Source: Dipetalonema caudispina | Taxonomy: Eukaryota > Nematoda > Chromadorea > Rhabditida > Onchocercidae | Reading direction: 5' to 3' | DNA: 64,000 nucleotides | NCBI GenBank assembly: GCA_013365325.1 | Contig: JABVXV010000187.1 | Span: forward strand, 1 to 64,000 | Shown here: piece after piece, positions 13,201 through 26,933 of the stretch | How the letters are laid out: each line of letters begins with the position of its first letter | Position numbering within the stretch: the stretch's first letter is position 1 | Notes under the pieces: model-generated | Database searches by the model: none | Told to the model about the DNA's origin: nothing | Seen by the model: the letters and a program-made list of their open reading frames with translations, nothing else | Program-made: the position numbers and the translations under genes

Positions 13201-16200
13201 TAAAAGACTGGATACAGAGAAAATGAATTTTATAATCAACGATATGTATATTTTGCATTGAAAATCATTCAAATCTCAAGTAATTATCCTGTTCAAAAAG
13301 ACCATTCGAATAAATGAAATTTTATAGCGATCCTATCAAAATTCATTCATGCACTAAAGCTCTCAATGTCTAAATATCCCTTTCACCTCATCTTCATCAA
13401 TACATTTTCCCAAGCATAATTTTATTCAGGGATCATTGAAGTTGTTGAATTAATTTGCATAAATGAAAATCTTTGATCAGATTTCCATTCACATTTCACT
13501 TTATTGCTGTATGCTAATTTTTTGTAAACCTTCTCCATTGGATGACCTTCAAGCAATGTTGCTTCGAAAAACATTTAAAAAGCAACAGCAAATTTGATTG
13601 TATAGGAAAAAAGAATTCGAACCCTTAATGCTACTGTCAAATGAGTTTTCTTCTAATTACTTCAGTTTTATTAAGCTAAGAAATTATTTTTTCTAAATGA
13701 ATTGATTATTAGTGAATAAATAAAAACTAAACTAAGAGGTTGCAACTTACAAGATTATTCTGGGAAGTCTGATTAGAGGCAACAAATTATTTATTCTATT
13801 CCTCAATACCAAGATATTATTCTAATTACTAATGATGCATGCATGCAATATTATTGTAAATTTACTTGTATTAATGAGCCGAATAATTCATGCATGATTC
13901 AATTTTATAATTTCAGTGCTGCAAATAGTCAAAAAATGATGTATATTTGGATGATAAAACAAAATTGACAAATTGATAGTATGACATTTACTAATCAAAA
14001 ATCAATGATGCATTTTGAAAGGATTAGGAGGAACTAACCAAGGAAAAAAGATCCTTTGCAAGAAAAAGTTGTGCATTGATAATAGCAACACACTGACAAC
14101 TCAAAACTTTTCAATGATACTAATGAACAATTTTGTTACTAAAAAACAGTACCAGTAAAAGCAAAAAAAAAAAATGCTTTGATAGTGTCATACCGTATCC
14201 ATGAAAAGTTGATGCAGTCTTTCATTATCAAGACTGTATCAAAAAAATCAGTACCGTTTTTTGCCTCATACTTTTTTCTTTGAGCGAAAGGATGAAAAAT
14301 TGTTATTGTTAAGAACATTCAGCAAAAATTTGTAGAATTTTCAGTTGTTGAAGTGCAATCAGTCATAGAAACTTGCTGAGCAAATTTCTCTTTAAATGAT
14401 TTTGCTGGAAAAAAAGAAAAACTGACAGAAAAATAAAATATTGCTTAAAAAAATCAAAAAGAATAGGTTCAATGAATTGGAAAATTATCACCTTTAATAG
14501 CTTTGAGGCATTTGCAAGAATGTCTTCAACAGATTACCAGACAAATAAATTTTCAGTGACAGTGATATTTCGTTCCTTCATCCGGTCCAGATACATCTGT
14601 AGGAAGAATCAATCCTTCATGTGGAAAAAATAAGAGAAATGACTTTTTATGTTAAACTTTTAAAAGCAGCAAAAAAGTTTTAAAAAAGTTTGAACATGAA
14701 GAAAAAATTCGACACATCACAAACATATTCTAAAATCGATAAGACAAGCAGTTTTTTAATAACTGCTGGAGAAATAATACGAAAAGAGGTAGGAAAAAAA
14801 TTACCATTCAGCTTGACCAGTTAAATATCCGTGGTCAAAGAGTGGATACATCTGAAGTTTAATAGCTCTTCAAAGCAATAACGAAAAAGCTTTAACAAAT
14901 GCTTTGGTTGTCATCAAACGCTGAAGTCTTCAAAACTTCTAATCATTTACAATCGTTGCCTGAAATATTTCTGTGATAATTCGAGGCTTTATAAATAACA
15001 TAAAAGATTTCAGATTTCAACAGTGAAAAAAAAAATTGATAGCTATAAAAAATAATTTAAGAAACAGCAGAATGGAAAGAAATGCTTAGTGATTCTGTGA
15101 GACTAAATACGGCTGGTGTTCGAATAGTTGGTATTGCCCATTAGATTTCGCACATCTCTTGACAAGCTAATATTGTAGCTAATCCCTAATTTGATCATAC
15201 AGGTAAGATATATTTGAAGTGATCAGAATTACTTTTTTTTTGTGGAATGTCGACAAATGAACTGATTGAAATAATCTATCATGTATTTTAAGAAAATTTA
15301 ATCAAAATAATCGCAAAAATTTATTTACGAAGATAAATAAAAGTAGCAATGACTGGAATCTACTTCAATGTCATCTTTCATTTTTTATGCTTTGTAAACG
15401 ACCGCCCAAAATGTGATTTCTTTCTACAAAATGTTGAATATGCTGTAATACATCAAAAGCGCATTGCTGTCATTGAGATATGATAAAATTAAGTTAAAAC
15501 TATCGTGATTTAGTAACTGATTCAATGATAATAACTGATTTGATGGAACATCGCTTAAAAAAATTAATCAAAAGTGAGAAGATAGGAGAAGAAAATTTCA
15601 ATCATTTATAAGTCAAAAACGCTGGTTACATTTTAATGACTGAGAAAAATTATTCAACTGAGTCAAGCTTCCAATTGATTACTTGAAATTTATTTTTTAA
15701 TTAACAATAAAAATAGAAAAAAAAAACACTTTAAACAGTGTAGCCAATTAATTTTATACAGGAAAGCAAAGGTATGACAATTATTAAGCCGTATCTTTAC
15801 TACTTGCAATAAAGCAATAATCATTCATGATTTGACGTGATCAATACATTCAGCCTCCCTCCTTTTTCCCTTATCGTACATTGATTGAAATATCAACTAT
15901 TGTTAGTATTAAATTCAAAAACCAGTTATGGGCATCCAGATGATCTAAATCCAATGGCAGAAAATAAAAAGCGCTTCTTTGATATAACAATGTCATTCAG
16001 CGAATATAACTTATTCATTCGTAACAACCACTAAATTACCTACTAAATAGATCGTTTTCGAAACTTTTTACGTTCTGTTCCTTTCTAAATCTAAAAGAAG
16101 CTAAAAGACTGCAAATGCAATAATGATTGCATTAGTTTGGAATGCAAGATATGTCACTGTATAGTATAGTTCCACAACTGGCGCAAATGCAGCCGAACTT

Positions 16201-19045
16201 TTTGCGCTGTTGAAATTTACTGTTTGATATTGGGAGATATTCTTGAATAAATGTGCCTATATTACATATTATTTTAATACACATTTCTCGTCCTGTGTTT
16301 TGTTAATAATTATTAATTCCCTTAATAAGTTCCAACTCTTTCATCATTAGCCTAGCAAAATTGATTGGGATATAAAAGGGATGAAAAGATGCTTTTACTA
16401 ATCACCACTTTTCTCTAAGTCAATAATTGATAGAGGATATGCAGGCATTTAGGATATTTTGCAGATAAGATTATTTATTTATCAACAAATAATGGTTACC
16501 AAAAGCAGGAGGATAAAAATTATGATATCTCTGTTAAACATTGAAGGTAATATTACAGTAACCGCCAAATTTCAATAGACCTTTTGGGAGTAAAGAATTC
16601 GAATAAGGCCATCTAATTTCTTTAGAAATTTTGCATAATTGGAAAGGAATTTTCAAAACGAAAGATTCATTACCAACCATTTACAATGGGTAATTGAAAT
16701 ATTGACTGTGAAATTTCGACAAAATAAATGTTATGAAAATGAAGTGTTCCGAACTAAGGACTTTGTTTTTCTTCCGTTTTTTATTCCAATGCATTCTTTG
16801 TTTAGTTGTACGAAAGTCAAATCTTGAGATAAAACTAAACCTTTGAAAATGTTGACAAGTCCCATGCCTCAAATAAATTAATTAGAATAATTTGATAAAA
16901 CAAAAATATCAGAAATTCGAATGTAGCATTTGATACAATTATAAAATTGAAATTCGGATGTACTTAAAATACAAGATAATCAAATGCTATCAGTCTAATA
17001 TAATTTCGCTGGTATGACAAGTTTTTCAAGATTATGATGATGATACAGTCTACCACTTCACTTCCGATATTAGCTCCTGACGGAATAATAGCAGCAGCTG
17101 TAAAAGTTCAACACATTTTAATCAAAGAAATATTCGAAGAAATTTCGCAACACATTCTCAAAAAACGATTAAATAAAGTTTTCTTTTTAATAAAACAGGC
17201 GATATGCAAGCATAGAAATCCAAACAGAGAAATTTTTTAAATTCAAAAATTAGAGGACATCTTATGGTGACTTTAAGTCTACAAATGCTCGAAACATGAC
17301 TATTGGCATTATCACTCTTTAAACGTTTATTCTAATGATTGTTTCCGATTCCAATAATATGATATATTATCATTGTTCAAAATGCAACAAATTTCATTTA
17401 GAATAAAATGGTCATACAACAATAAAAAAATTTCTACTTTGAAATCTATTCAGAAGAACTGAAATGGACAACTTATCTACTGAAAATCGGAGATTACTTT
17501 TTTTGGTGAAGCCACTGAAATTAGCATAACTTCTTATAATGCAACGACCATTTTGCTGTATTTTTAACGAATCACTTCTGTACAAAGTGCCAATTCCTTG
17601 CCGAGTAAAGATGTCCCCGACCTTCTTCCCTTATTTACTCATTATCAGCACTTTTTTCAGGCTTCATGTTATTCAACAATATACACTCGTATTTTCTACT
17701 GGGTTTGATTACTGAATGAATAAAACAGGTTTTTTCAACATAATAAAGATGAAATCACAAATATTATTCTTCATTTGATATTATGAAATCTTTGAAATGG
17801 ATATGTAACAGAATAGAACAAAATCAAAGGATGATTAGTATGTATCCAAACTATCTGAGACTTCCTTTGCCAATGTTTGAATAATAAATCCAACCATTCC
17901 ACACTTATCTATGCAACAGCACAACAAACGATTTATCTGGAAATGCTGTGTATCCTTGACTTTTGCAACACATTCATTTTTTAAAGCTTTTATTTCTGCA
18001 CAGAACATACTGTCATCTGAAAATTTATGAAAAGCTCATGCAATTTTGAACACAAAAAACAAAAGCTAAATTAGACTGTAATCCCATATTAAAATTGAAT
18101 TAACCAAATTTGCAAAATATTATGGTTTTTGAGTCCTGAGGAGTGTCTAGCAGCTAATGCCTCAGTACTGGGATCTGATTTTTGGAATTTAAATAACGAA
18201 TGAAATATGTAAAATTATGCCTTAATAGAGGGAAGCAAATTAAAAACTGTAAGTTATGTGGCACTTAAATAAGAGTGAAATAAAGTGAAATAAGGTAAAT
18301 AGATTTTCTGTTAGAAATTCCATCCGTAATTTCAAATTTGTGTCTGCCGTCATTAGATTGAAAATTGTCAAAGCTTTATTGAAAACGTGAATTCATCTCA
18401 TCGAATAGCTGCTCGATTTCTTTTTTAATTGTATGGAAAATATGCCAGAAACTTTGAATGATTATTTCAATTGAACATTTAATGAGATTTCGTTTAGAAT
18501 TTCATCATTTAGCAGTGAAAGAGTTTTCTTTCGAAGAATTTGGTTCAAAGTTACTAAAATGAAACCGTATTTTATGAATACTAAATTTTATAACTGAAGC
18601 GAAAAAACTAACCAATGATATTCCACATTTTTCGTTTTGTACGAACACATTTTCCACTAGTTATGACATCTTCATTTTCCACTACACTAAGTTATTATTT
18701 TTATCACTTAATTAAAGTCAATAAAAAATGGCTATGTTAAATCGATTTATACAGTTTCAAGTCTTTATGAGAAGGCTGTCCCACTGATTGTCATTCTCAA
18801 AAACTACTGAAAAAATTAGGTTCAGAAAACAAAGACTGTAAAAAAATCTTTATGAAAACTTAATTCAAATCTACTGTATTTTGCCTTTAGAAGAGAAGAC
18901 ATAGATGGAATCCACTTGCAGTTGTAAATTAAACAACCTCAATCTACCATATAATTATGCCTATGAACATTTGTATATTGAAATAAAAAATAAACAAGTG
19001 ATATAGAAATGATATTTACATATAGTAAGAGATAACTAAGCTTAC
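10247..19045. other. long gene-poor interval
   Basis: About 8.8 kb without an exon chain I can support. It contains homopolymer T and A runs, scattered palindromes such as the TGCATGCATGCA area near 13835, and a hairpin near 18137-18164 (CTGAGG...CCTCAG). A somewhat GC-richer patch at 17575-17640 has a minus-strand open frame without a start codon (17430-17631). A plus-strand frame at 17034-17240 predicts a 68-residue amphipathic peptide. Neither has splice or homology support. The interval may hold regulatory DNA of the flanking minus-strand genes or exons too short to recognise. Confidence 0.45.
18137..18164. repeat. short GC-rich hairpin
   Basis: Arms CTGAGG and CCTCAG, about six base pairs, enclose a loop of roughly 16 bases in strongly AT-rich DNA. 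It is noted because base composition changes locally; a function is not supported. Confidence 0.3.
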
Positions 19046-21843
19046 TATCAATTTCCAAAGTTCCATAAACATTAGGAAAATGACACCATGTTTCCCCTTT
19101 CTGTACCAAATGATCTGACAACACGTTGGGATATTCCTTGCGGATCTGCAATTCGCCATCTCTTTGAATTTGGTGAAATGCATGCTCCTTTGATTGAAAA
19201 TGAAGCACCCAAATTATAATAAAAGTAGTAGCTGAAAATTAAGTTCCATAAAAGATGCATTATTTCCGAGCAAAAAATAGATTTAATTGCTCGAGATAGA
19301 CATTTTCAACAGGGTTTTCAAGCAGATTGTCACATGTTTTCCGTATTTAATTTATTTTTCACTTAAAAGAAATATTTTTTAGCATACCTTAAAATCGAGT
19401 TCTTGCTTCATTAGAATTTTTTGCAATTTCACTTTTTCCCATACATATCCATTGCATGCATCGGGATGATTATTATACGAACGGCAGAAACAATATGCTT
19501 GTCCTTTTCGAATTGAAGCACAAAGCGATGCTAGCGATCCTGACCTTGAGCATTAAGTTTCATATTAAATTCTGATTTCAATCATAAGCTTTTGATAAGA
19601 GCGAAAAAAAAAGATAAACGGTGCGATATTTAATGTATTAAAAGTGGATTATTGATCTGTGAGCACAGGTTCATTTTAGAGGTCAGATTCCATAAATAGT
19701 CGTGGATCCTATTTCAGACAAAGTGCATAGTGCTTATGCACTAACTAACTATGATGCATAGATCTATTTACGATGGATAAGCTAATATCAATCTGAAACA
19801 GACATTAACTTACTCAAGCCACATAGCATATGCGATATGATCCAGATGTTTTCCAGCATTATTAGCTATTGTATGTGTCACCTCACCAGCTGACACATAA
19901 AATTTTACTTCTGGAACGAATAAAGTTAAACCTATAGTGTTTTCATGTTAACATGTGATATACTTAAGATCTACGCATATCATGCGTTCAGATTTCTTTA
20001 ACCACGTTGTATATAACCTCACAAGGCAAGACGAGAACTCATTCTGCAATCATGCAAAAATGAAGTCAACATCTGTGTTCAAGCATGACGAAGAGTAAAA
20101 CGAAAACCTTAAATCATTCAGTGGAAAAAATTATTGAATTTTTAAAAAAATAAAACTGGAATTAAAGGAAAGTAGCAGTCTTCCATTATCTCATCAGTAT
20201 CTATCACTTCATCTTTGCAATTTCTTCCTCTCTCGTTTTCAACTCCGTTGTTTAACCTTGTCAAATATCCTTACTATTAATAATATAAATACCAATTAAA
20301 CAGGGTACAAATACCATTTTCATTCATTTTTAAAGTCATTTGAGTGTAGCAATATGATGTATATGTGAGAAACACTCTTTCTACTCCACGGGTTACACCT
20401 TGAAGTCTCTGTTGATTATATCGCATACACTGCGTTAAATTCTCTAAGGGCTAAAATTTTCAACTTTGTTTGTGAAGAGGTATCAGTTAGTTGAAGTGCT
20501 AGGACTCAACTATCATAGTTTAGAAATATTTCTTGAAATGCTGTTAATAATTTATGTATTGCCGTTTTCCTTAGGAAAAGATTCCTTATTTTAAAACATT
20601 GTCATTAATTGATTTCACTTTGTCATCCGTTTTAACAGTAGTCAACACCGCTAATAACAAGTATTTAAAAGTACAACTATACCTGTTGAGCTGTATCAAT
20701 ACAAAATTTTTTATTAGTGCAGATGGCAACCTTCCTGATGCATTTCACGCTAACAATGTCGTTACACCGACTGTTTTATATTTTGGACATTTTCCCTATA
20801 CGAAAACTCATAATTAAGAAGCTACTAACCCAACTTCTGGCTAAAGGTCCTATCTCTGTCGCAAGTTTTTCGTCACATGGTATCTTAGAGTCAACTTCCG
20901 TACGACAACGACATGAAAAAATTTTCAGTGGCATGTAGTTCGTTTGAAACATTGCTGCTTCTTGGCAAGATCGTGAATTTGTATAATTAAAGTTTACCTA
21001 GAAAAAAGATTAAAAAGAAACAATTAACTCTTTCCGAATGATTAAAATGAATTTCCTAAAGGAATAATTTATTGAGGATAAGATTAAATTTTAGCCACTC
21101 ACTTCTACTTCAACGTAATCACATCTTCCGTCTTCCAGCAATGCATATGAGAAATCGATTGGATAAAATGCACTGCCTACAGATTAAAAACTGTTTTCAA
21201 TATGATCATTATTTGTATCACCTAATTTTAAAACACCTCTATTACTTGTGTTTCAGAACACACAAAGCAATCAATATGCTAATTTCACTTAAGCAGACGT
21301 TTTTTTCTGACTCTAATTACCATTACAGGGAAAGCAATTTCAATAACTAAGAAGTGAAAGTTCGAGAAAGTAGTCCTTCTTCTATGTTGTTATTATTAAT
21401 TACTTCCCCAACACCAACATTCTTTAATGATGGCCTTTTGTGGCAATCACAGAAAAACTTTCCGATTTTTCTGGCATGTCACCCATTTTGTTGTTTGATT
21501 GACATAACTGATTCTTAAAGTTTATTCCACTTTTTTTGTGGAAAAATATAAAACGAAGTCCAATAGTTAAAAATATGTCAGCAAACAATCGGAATGAACG
21601 GCAATTGCTGTAGTGATAGTTTGAACTAACTAACTAACCTAGTTGTTGAAATAAAACGAAATCATTCTTCGGCAAACGAGAATCCATATCCGACAGAGTA
21701 GTGTTATCAATATAATGCAGTAGGCATGACCTTGATGGTGGTTCATCAATTAGAAGCAAATCATTAAAGAAATATTGATATTGGGAATTATATTTGCAAT
21801 AATAAATTAAATTTTCTGCTTCCAATTTGTTTAATATTAAACC
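19046..21843 (-). CDS. Cysteine-rich, probably extracellular nematode protein (partial model)
   Basis: Exons, 5' to 3': 21843-21639, 21176-21103, 20997-20830, 19910-19814, 19544-19388, 19187-19046. The first three join in phase (205, 74 and 168 nt). 19910-19814 joins 19544-19388 in phase, and that joins 19187-19046. One exon must be missing between 20830 and 19910 because the phases do not meet, and the 5' and 3' ends were not found. Motifs include SCRCRTEVDSKIPC, LCASIRKGQAYCFCRSYNN and single spaced cysteines (YYCKYNSQ, SRSCLLHY, DGRCDYVEV). Paired CxC motifs with scattered cysteines and NxS/T sites fit a disulfide-bonded secreted or ectodomain protein. The modules loosely resemble nematode ET-type cysteine modules, but I cannot confirm the family. 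It may be the continuation of the exon cluster at 22432-24723 or a diverged paralogue: both lie on the same strand with similar CxC endings. Confidence 0.5.
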
Positions 21844-22431
21844 CTGAAAATTAAACCAGTTGCTTTAATATCATGAATAAAACACAAAAAAGTTTAGAAA
21901 ATCGGTGCGACGTGTAGGTATCTTAATTTTAATTGACTTAAAATAATTTGTGAAGTGGTTACTTGATTAAACAATTTTCAATCTTTCTTATTAGTTATAA
22001 ATTTGAAAATGGGTAGATGAAACCAAAACAGTTGAAAGCCGATTATTTCTTGAAGGAATTCCATCGCTACTGATATTTTCCATCTATCATATTCAAGTGA
22101 ATACGCGAAGAAGTTTGTAGTATATGCTATGAGCAAAAACGTAGCGCCTTAATGTTTCAAAAGAAAAAACTAACATTATAATTGCAAAATGTTTGATGAT
22201 TGCAACAACACAGTGCTTCAAAATGATCTGTTACTACGGGGGAATTCATTAAACACATATCCATCAATGCTGTAAATTATTCTAAATTCGTCAACTTTTG
22301 ATAATTTAGTTGAAGTTTAAATTTGAGCTAAATTCAAAATATGATTTCACATGGAATTATTTACTGTGATTTTATATTCACGCTTCTCTAATCAAAATGA
22401 GAGACTTCAGCTCAATTTTGAATAGTATAAA

Positions 22432-24723
22432 TTAAGCATCTTTCCAACAATTTAAACACTCACGTATTAACTGAATACAACGTGTTTTGACAATATCCAC
22501 CAAGCGAATGTCCCAATTTGCATAATAATGGCATCCAACATCTATTTCATCCGCAAGAATACTGTGGTTAGATTTGTAAGCTCGAAATTCATCTGTCGAC
22601 ATATAATATTTATACTGCATATTTGAAATTTCCAGGTACAGTGGGCAATACTGCAGATAAAATAAGTTCAAAGTAGTACACTGATTTCTTCGAGAGAGAT
22701 TATTTCGACCCCAAAATGACCTTCCACTGACAATAAGCAAACTCAATCATCAACGAATAAGTGATAGAAATTTCACACGTATTTCAACTAAAATTATATC
22801 GATTATTGGTGATATAAACGTAAGGATCAAATTAGAAAGAGTTGTATGACAATAAAGTTGGGATAACTTTACATATGATTAGCTCGGCTGCGCATGGTGC
22901 AATAGTTTTATTTACGTCCAACAAGTTGCTACGTCGACGTATCTGATTTGTTTAGCAGGAAGGAGAACAAGGAAATGAAAGGGAAGGAAATAAATAAGTG
23001 AGACCAATGACAGGATGAATATGACAAAAAATCCATCTGACTGGAAAGATTGTAAAATTTTCAAAAAATTTCAAACAAAAAGTTACACTTTTGGTACGTG
23101 TTCCATTCAAAATATCTTCCATTTTTCCTCGCAGTGTAACTTTCTTCGTTTCCCTATCATACTTATAGGTATAGTTTGTATTGTTGCTGTCGGAAATGGC
23201 GCATACCATAAATTCGTTGTAAGGTGTCCGCTGTTCAGGACCTACCAATATACTGTTTGAAATTCGATCTGAAAAATAAAAAAATGACATAAACTTTCAA
23301 AAGTACTGATTTTACAAGACAAATTTTAGCCACCCTTAATAAATACATCTACCTTGACAATTGCCAATTAAATCACCATAGCAGCAACACTGATATCCAT
23401 ATTTATCATATGTCATCCAGATGACACATTCATTATCTTCCTGAAAATCGATACCTTTCTCCTTTATTGGCATCAGTTCGATAATTTCATTATTCTCTTG
23501 GCTCTATTTCGAGCAGCAACCTTTAGCTAAATAGTTGAAATATGATGATTGTAAAGAATCCAAACTTATATTCAAAGATTAAAATAGGCAAAAAAAGTGA
23601 CAATCGAAGTGTGCTGTATTCTGCATTGCAAATCCTGCATATGTCCCATCTTTGCAGCATTGTATGGCCCAAGGCGAGTGATTTCATGAATCGTTCGATT
23701 ACGTATCTGCTCACTTTGTCGTTCGTATAGACTGTTCCGATCAAAAATGTCACTAGCGGTTATAAAGCATACGTTGTTGTTGGTTGTTATCGGAACCTGA
23801 ATGTCATAGAGGTTCACAGAAAAATCCTTTGTTGTACCGACAATAAAATAACTTAAGAGTTATTTCCTTCATGTTTTATTATTATTTTAATAAGCAACTA
23901 CGTGAAAGAAGTCTTTAAATAAGTTCGAAATTTCAGATACTGCTTTTTTTAAACTTTAAAAATTAAAAACTGAACTGAACGTACTCTTTTGAAGTCCTCT
24001 GCATTGCATGTCTTTATAGAAGCATTGATTTCAGGCATTCGATTTGTTATGTAATAGTTTTCATCGATATAAGTTTGAATACCATTGACATGATCGCGAA
24101 CTTCATGAAGTACATAGTTATTTATCAAATTGTACTCACCATAGATTAAGAATTGAAGTTTCAGGCTGATTCTCCACTGCGCCACTGTTTTGGCTACTGG
24201 ACATGGCTTACAACAGAGCAGAAAAATGTCGCTGTAACTGTTTCTTGTTGTCTGAAATGTTTTTATGCAGAAAAATTGAAAGGCAAAGCAATGTGTCACT
24301 TCTAAATTTCCAAAATTTTAAAGAACAAAATGTTTCGGCAAAAATGATATAAATTTAATAATATTGAAATAAACGAAATCGTCATTCAACGTGAGAGATC
24401 ACGTGATGTAAGTGAATCAGTTGATTTAGACCAGTTCATGTAGTTCACTGACAATTGAAAGCTTTTTTTAATTTCATATTTAAAGTTCTTTATTCAAAAT
24501 CACCATAACCCATGCTGCATAATACAAAGCATTATATTGAGCATCCTGTTGTGCGTGAATGGCTAAATCATCACAAAGTGGTTTGGCAGCTTTTACAAAT
24601 TCCCGAAGTGTTATATCCACTCTATCCCATGGATAATTTGGATCATTGAAATATAGGACATCATCAAAGCCAGTCTTGTTATGATAATATTTAATCCCAT
24701 AAATGCAATAGTTGTAAGATGGT
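22432..24723 (-). CDS. Cysteine-rich secreted protein with an ET-like module (5' end not found)
   Basis: Exons, 5' to 3': 24723-24504, 24251-23985, 23796-23602 (or from 23826), 23440-23353, 23268-23087, 22650-22432. Each junction keeps phase and the last exon runs to a stop after RCIQLIRECLNCWKDA. The central part carries VCFITASDIF, then ECVIWMTYDKYGYQCCCYGD, followed by NC. The CCC-x-GD ending with upstream CF is how ET modules of nematode proteins end; this is resemblance, not a proven hit. The first exon (YNYCIYGIKYYHN, AKPLCDDLAIH) lacks an in-frame ATG, so a signal-peptide exon must lie upstream. Its donor (ATG|GTGATT) is weak: if unused, that frame stops after LNKEL and the exon would end a separate gene. 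The last exon also has a possible GTGAGT donor at 22463, which would link it to the cluster downstream. Confidence 0.52.
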
Positions 24724-24799
24724 CTAAAATAGGACTTGGCTTCGGATCCATAAAAAATTATTCAAAAAAAAAACAAGAACATAAAAATATGATTAAGGT

Positions 24800-25033
24800 G
24801 ATTCATATGCTTTCGTTAACCTGAAATAACATACAGTCATAAAGTCTGTTCTCATAAACGTCAAAATATCAAGAAACCCTGACTCATAACCTGAAGCAAC
24901 ACATAGTATCCGCTTAGGTGATCAGATACGTCAAAATATCAGAGAGCTCTGATTCATATGCTTTTATTAATTTGAACCAACATACAAACATTCATTGGCT
25001 GTTCCACTCAGCTGATCAAAAACGTCAAACTAC
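24800..25033. repeat. three diverged tandem repeat units of about 70-83 bp
   Basis: Units at about 24800-24880, 24881-24950 and 24951-25033 share the blocks GAYTCATA, CTGAA/TTGAA followed by AACATA, and ACGTCAAAATATCA. The copies differ by substitutions and small deletions. They lie just upstream of the first known exon of the minus-strand cysteine-rich gene. They could be a decayed minisatellite or duplicated regulatory DNA. Confidence 0.55.
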
Positions 25034-26881
25034 ATGTAGTTATCACGTATTCCACGTCACTTCTTGCATTTTATTTGTAAAGTACAGACTAATTTACATA
25101 ATATATGTATCATTTTCGATTACAGATGTCATCTATGCTATTGCTATGCTTCTTTTGCTTTCTCATAAGGAATAATTTAAAGGGAAAATGATATTACATA
25201 ATTGATTCATGCATTTGTACTTACTTATCTTATTCCTTTATAATTATCTAGCAAATGGAAATATTTTTTGCTAATTCTTCAAAAAATTCACATTGGAAGT
25301 TTCATGAGAATTTTTTTGTAATCTCAAATCTTCAATACTGTTTATCTTTAATTTTTGATTAGTTATTCTAATATGTCCACTTCTTTACAACTTTTGGATT
25401 TGTTGAATTTTTACAAGTCAATATCATCAAAATCGTTTGAGTCTTAACATTTTCTTTGATCAATATCATATCTTAAAAATCACTTGTTCTCATAATCACG
25501 GCAACAGCTTTTCAGCCGAGATTTTACCAGAACAATTTTTAAAAGGTGAATTAAAATGAGAATTGACCTGTACATTGTTGAGTTAATTGGATTGAAGCAT
25601 TTTGTCGCGTTATGGGAGGAACTCTTTGTTGTTAAAGATGGATAAATTCTTCGAACGTTTTTAATTTTGACAGATAAACTCTAAATATTAATGAAGTAGC
25701 TATCGAAGTATAAACAGATCTTTTCTACTTGTAGCAATATCTACCGGACCTTTGACAATGCAGTTTTTAAAGAAATTACATACTGATCCATATGCATTCC
25801 TATCTACTACGAGGAAAATTAGACGAGACTTTCATTATAACAAGTTATTAGAAGTTTCAAGAAATTATGTCTTTAGTACCACAGTTCTTTGTTTACTAGT
25901 TCATTCTTATATAGTTTTATTAATTAAACTAATTTACGAATTCTTCATAAAAATCTTAGATATCACTCTAACGTCAATATTTGTAAAAACATATCGATTT
26001 TAGAAATTCTCGTTCATATTAGATAAATTAATTCCTAGGCTCTAACGAATTTTTATTTAATTGACTGAAGATTAAAAATCAATTTAATTAATTCAGTTGA
26101 GTGATTTTTAGGAAATAATACGTATTTTTGATAATTTAGCAGTTAAAAGACTAACAGTTGTTACAATAAAGCAGCAGAGAATTGTTGTTGTGACGCTATG
26201 ATGCATTCTAAAGAGAAACAACCTTCCGAGAGAATCATAAAATGTATCTCTTACTTTCGTTAAGAATACTTTCAGCTTTTATAATTCCTAAGTTTATTTG
26301 CATAAGTCTAAGTTTCTAGACTGGAACGAACTAAATCAAATAAAGACAAAGTAAAATAAGGTTAAGTGTTATTGAAGATAAAGATGGGTATGTAAATAAA
26401 AGTTGAAATATTCAAGAAATTTTCAAGGAACGCGTAAATATCAAAAAAGGAATTTTTTGAAAGTGACACATGAGGAGTTATTTCTTTTGTCAGAGCCAAC
26501 TCAATATTTCATGGCCTTAACTTTTGTAGCAGCTGACCTGCTACTCAGATTGTTCAGTCATATGATTCAACTTAAATCATTTTTAATCGGAAAAATTGAT
26601 CTCACATTAAGTTTGTACGTTATAAAGTGACTAAATTATTAGGATGACCTTGTACTATTTGCAAAGGTTAGTCGCAGATTTCATTCTATGAGGCAGTAAG
26701 GATCAAATTAAGTGATTATCACTGAAACTCCCCATAAATTATAAATAAGTCGGCTTGAACTACGCTGACAATACTATAATTTTTGTAATCAGCTTATTCA
26801 AGCTTCATTTACTAATTCGTATCCAATTGATTTCAATTTGCAGTTTAGAATGAAGCGAAAATGAAGGATAGAGCTGAAAAG

Positions 26882-26933
<52 letters not shown>

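Noticed and set aside
17034..17240. 68-codon plus-strand frame with amphipathic helix character
   Set aside because: Single unsupported frame in a gene desert, no acceptor or polyadenylation context that stands out.
17430..17631. Minus-strand frame GKKVGDIFTRQGIGTLYR in a GC-richer patch, considered as transferred bacterial DNA or an exon
   Set aside because: No ATG, no good acceptor and no recognisable protein; only local composition is unusual.
19188..19232. Longer 5' version of the exon 19187-19046, with TTFIIIWVL as a membrane segment
   Set aside because: Phase does not match the preceding exon; the CAATCAAAG acceptor at 19188 does.
22952..23290. Whole 112-codon frame as a single exon
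   Set aside because: Only 23268-23087 fits splice phase; the remainder past the GTAACT donor is hydrophobic intron sequence.
26403..26630. 75-codon plus-strand frame as an exon of the gene ending at 28001
   Set aside because: No acceptor or donor gave an in-phase join to 27594.
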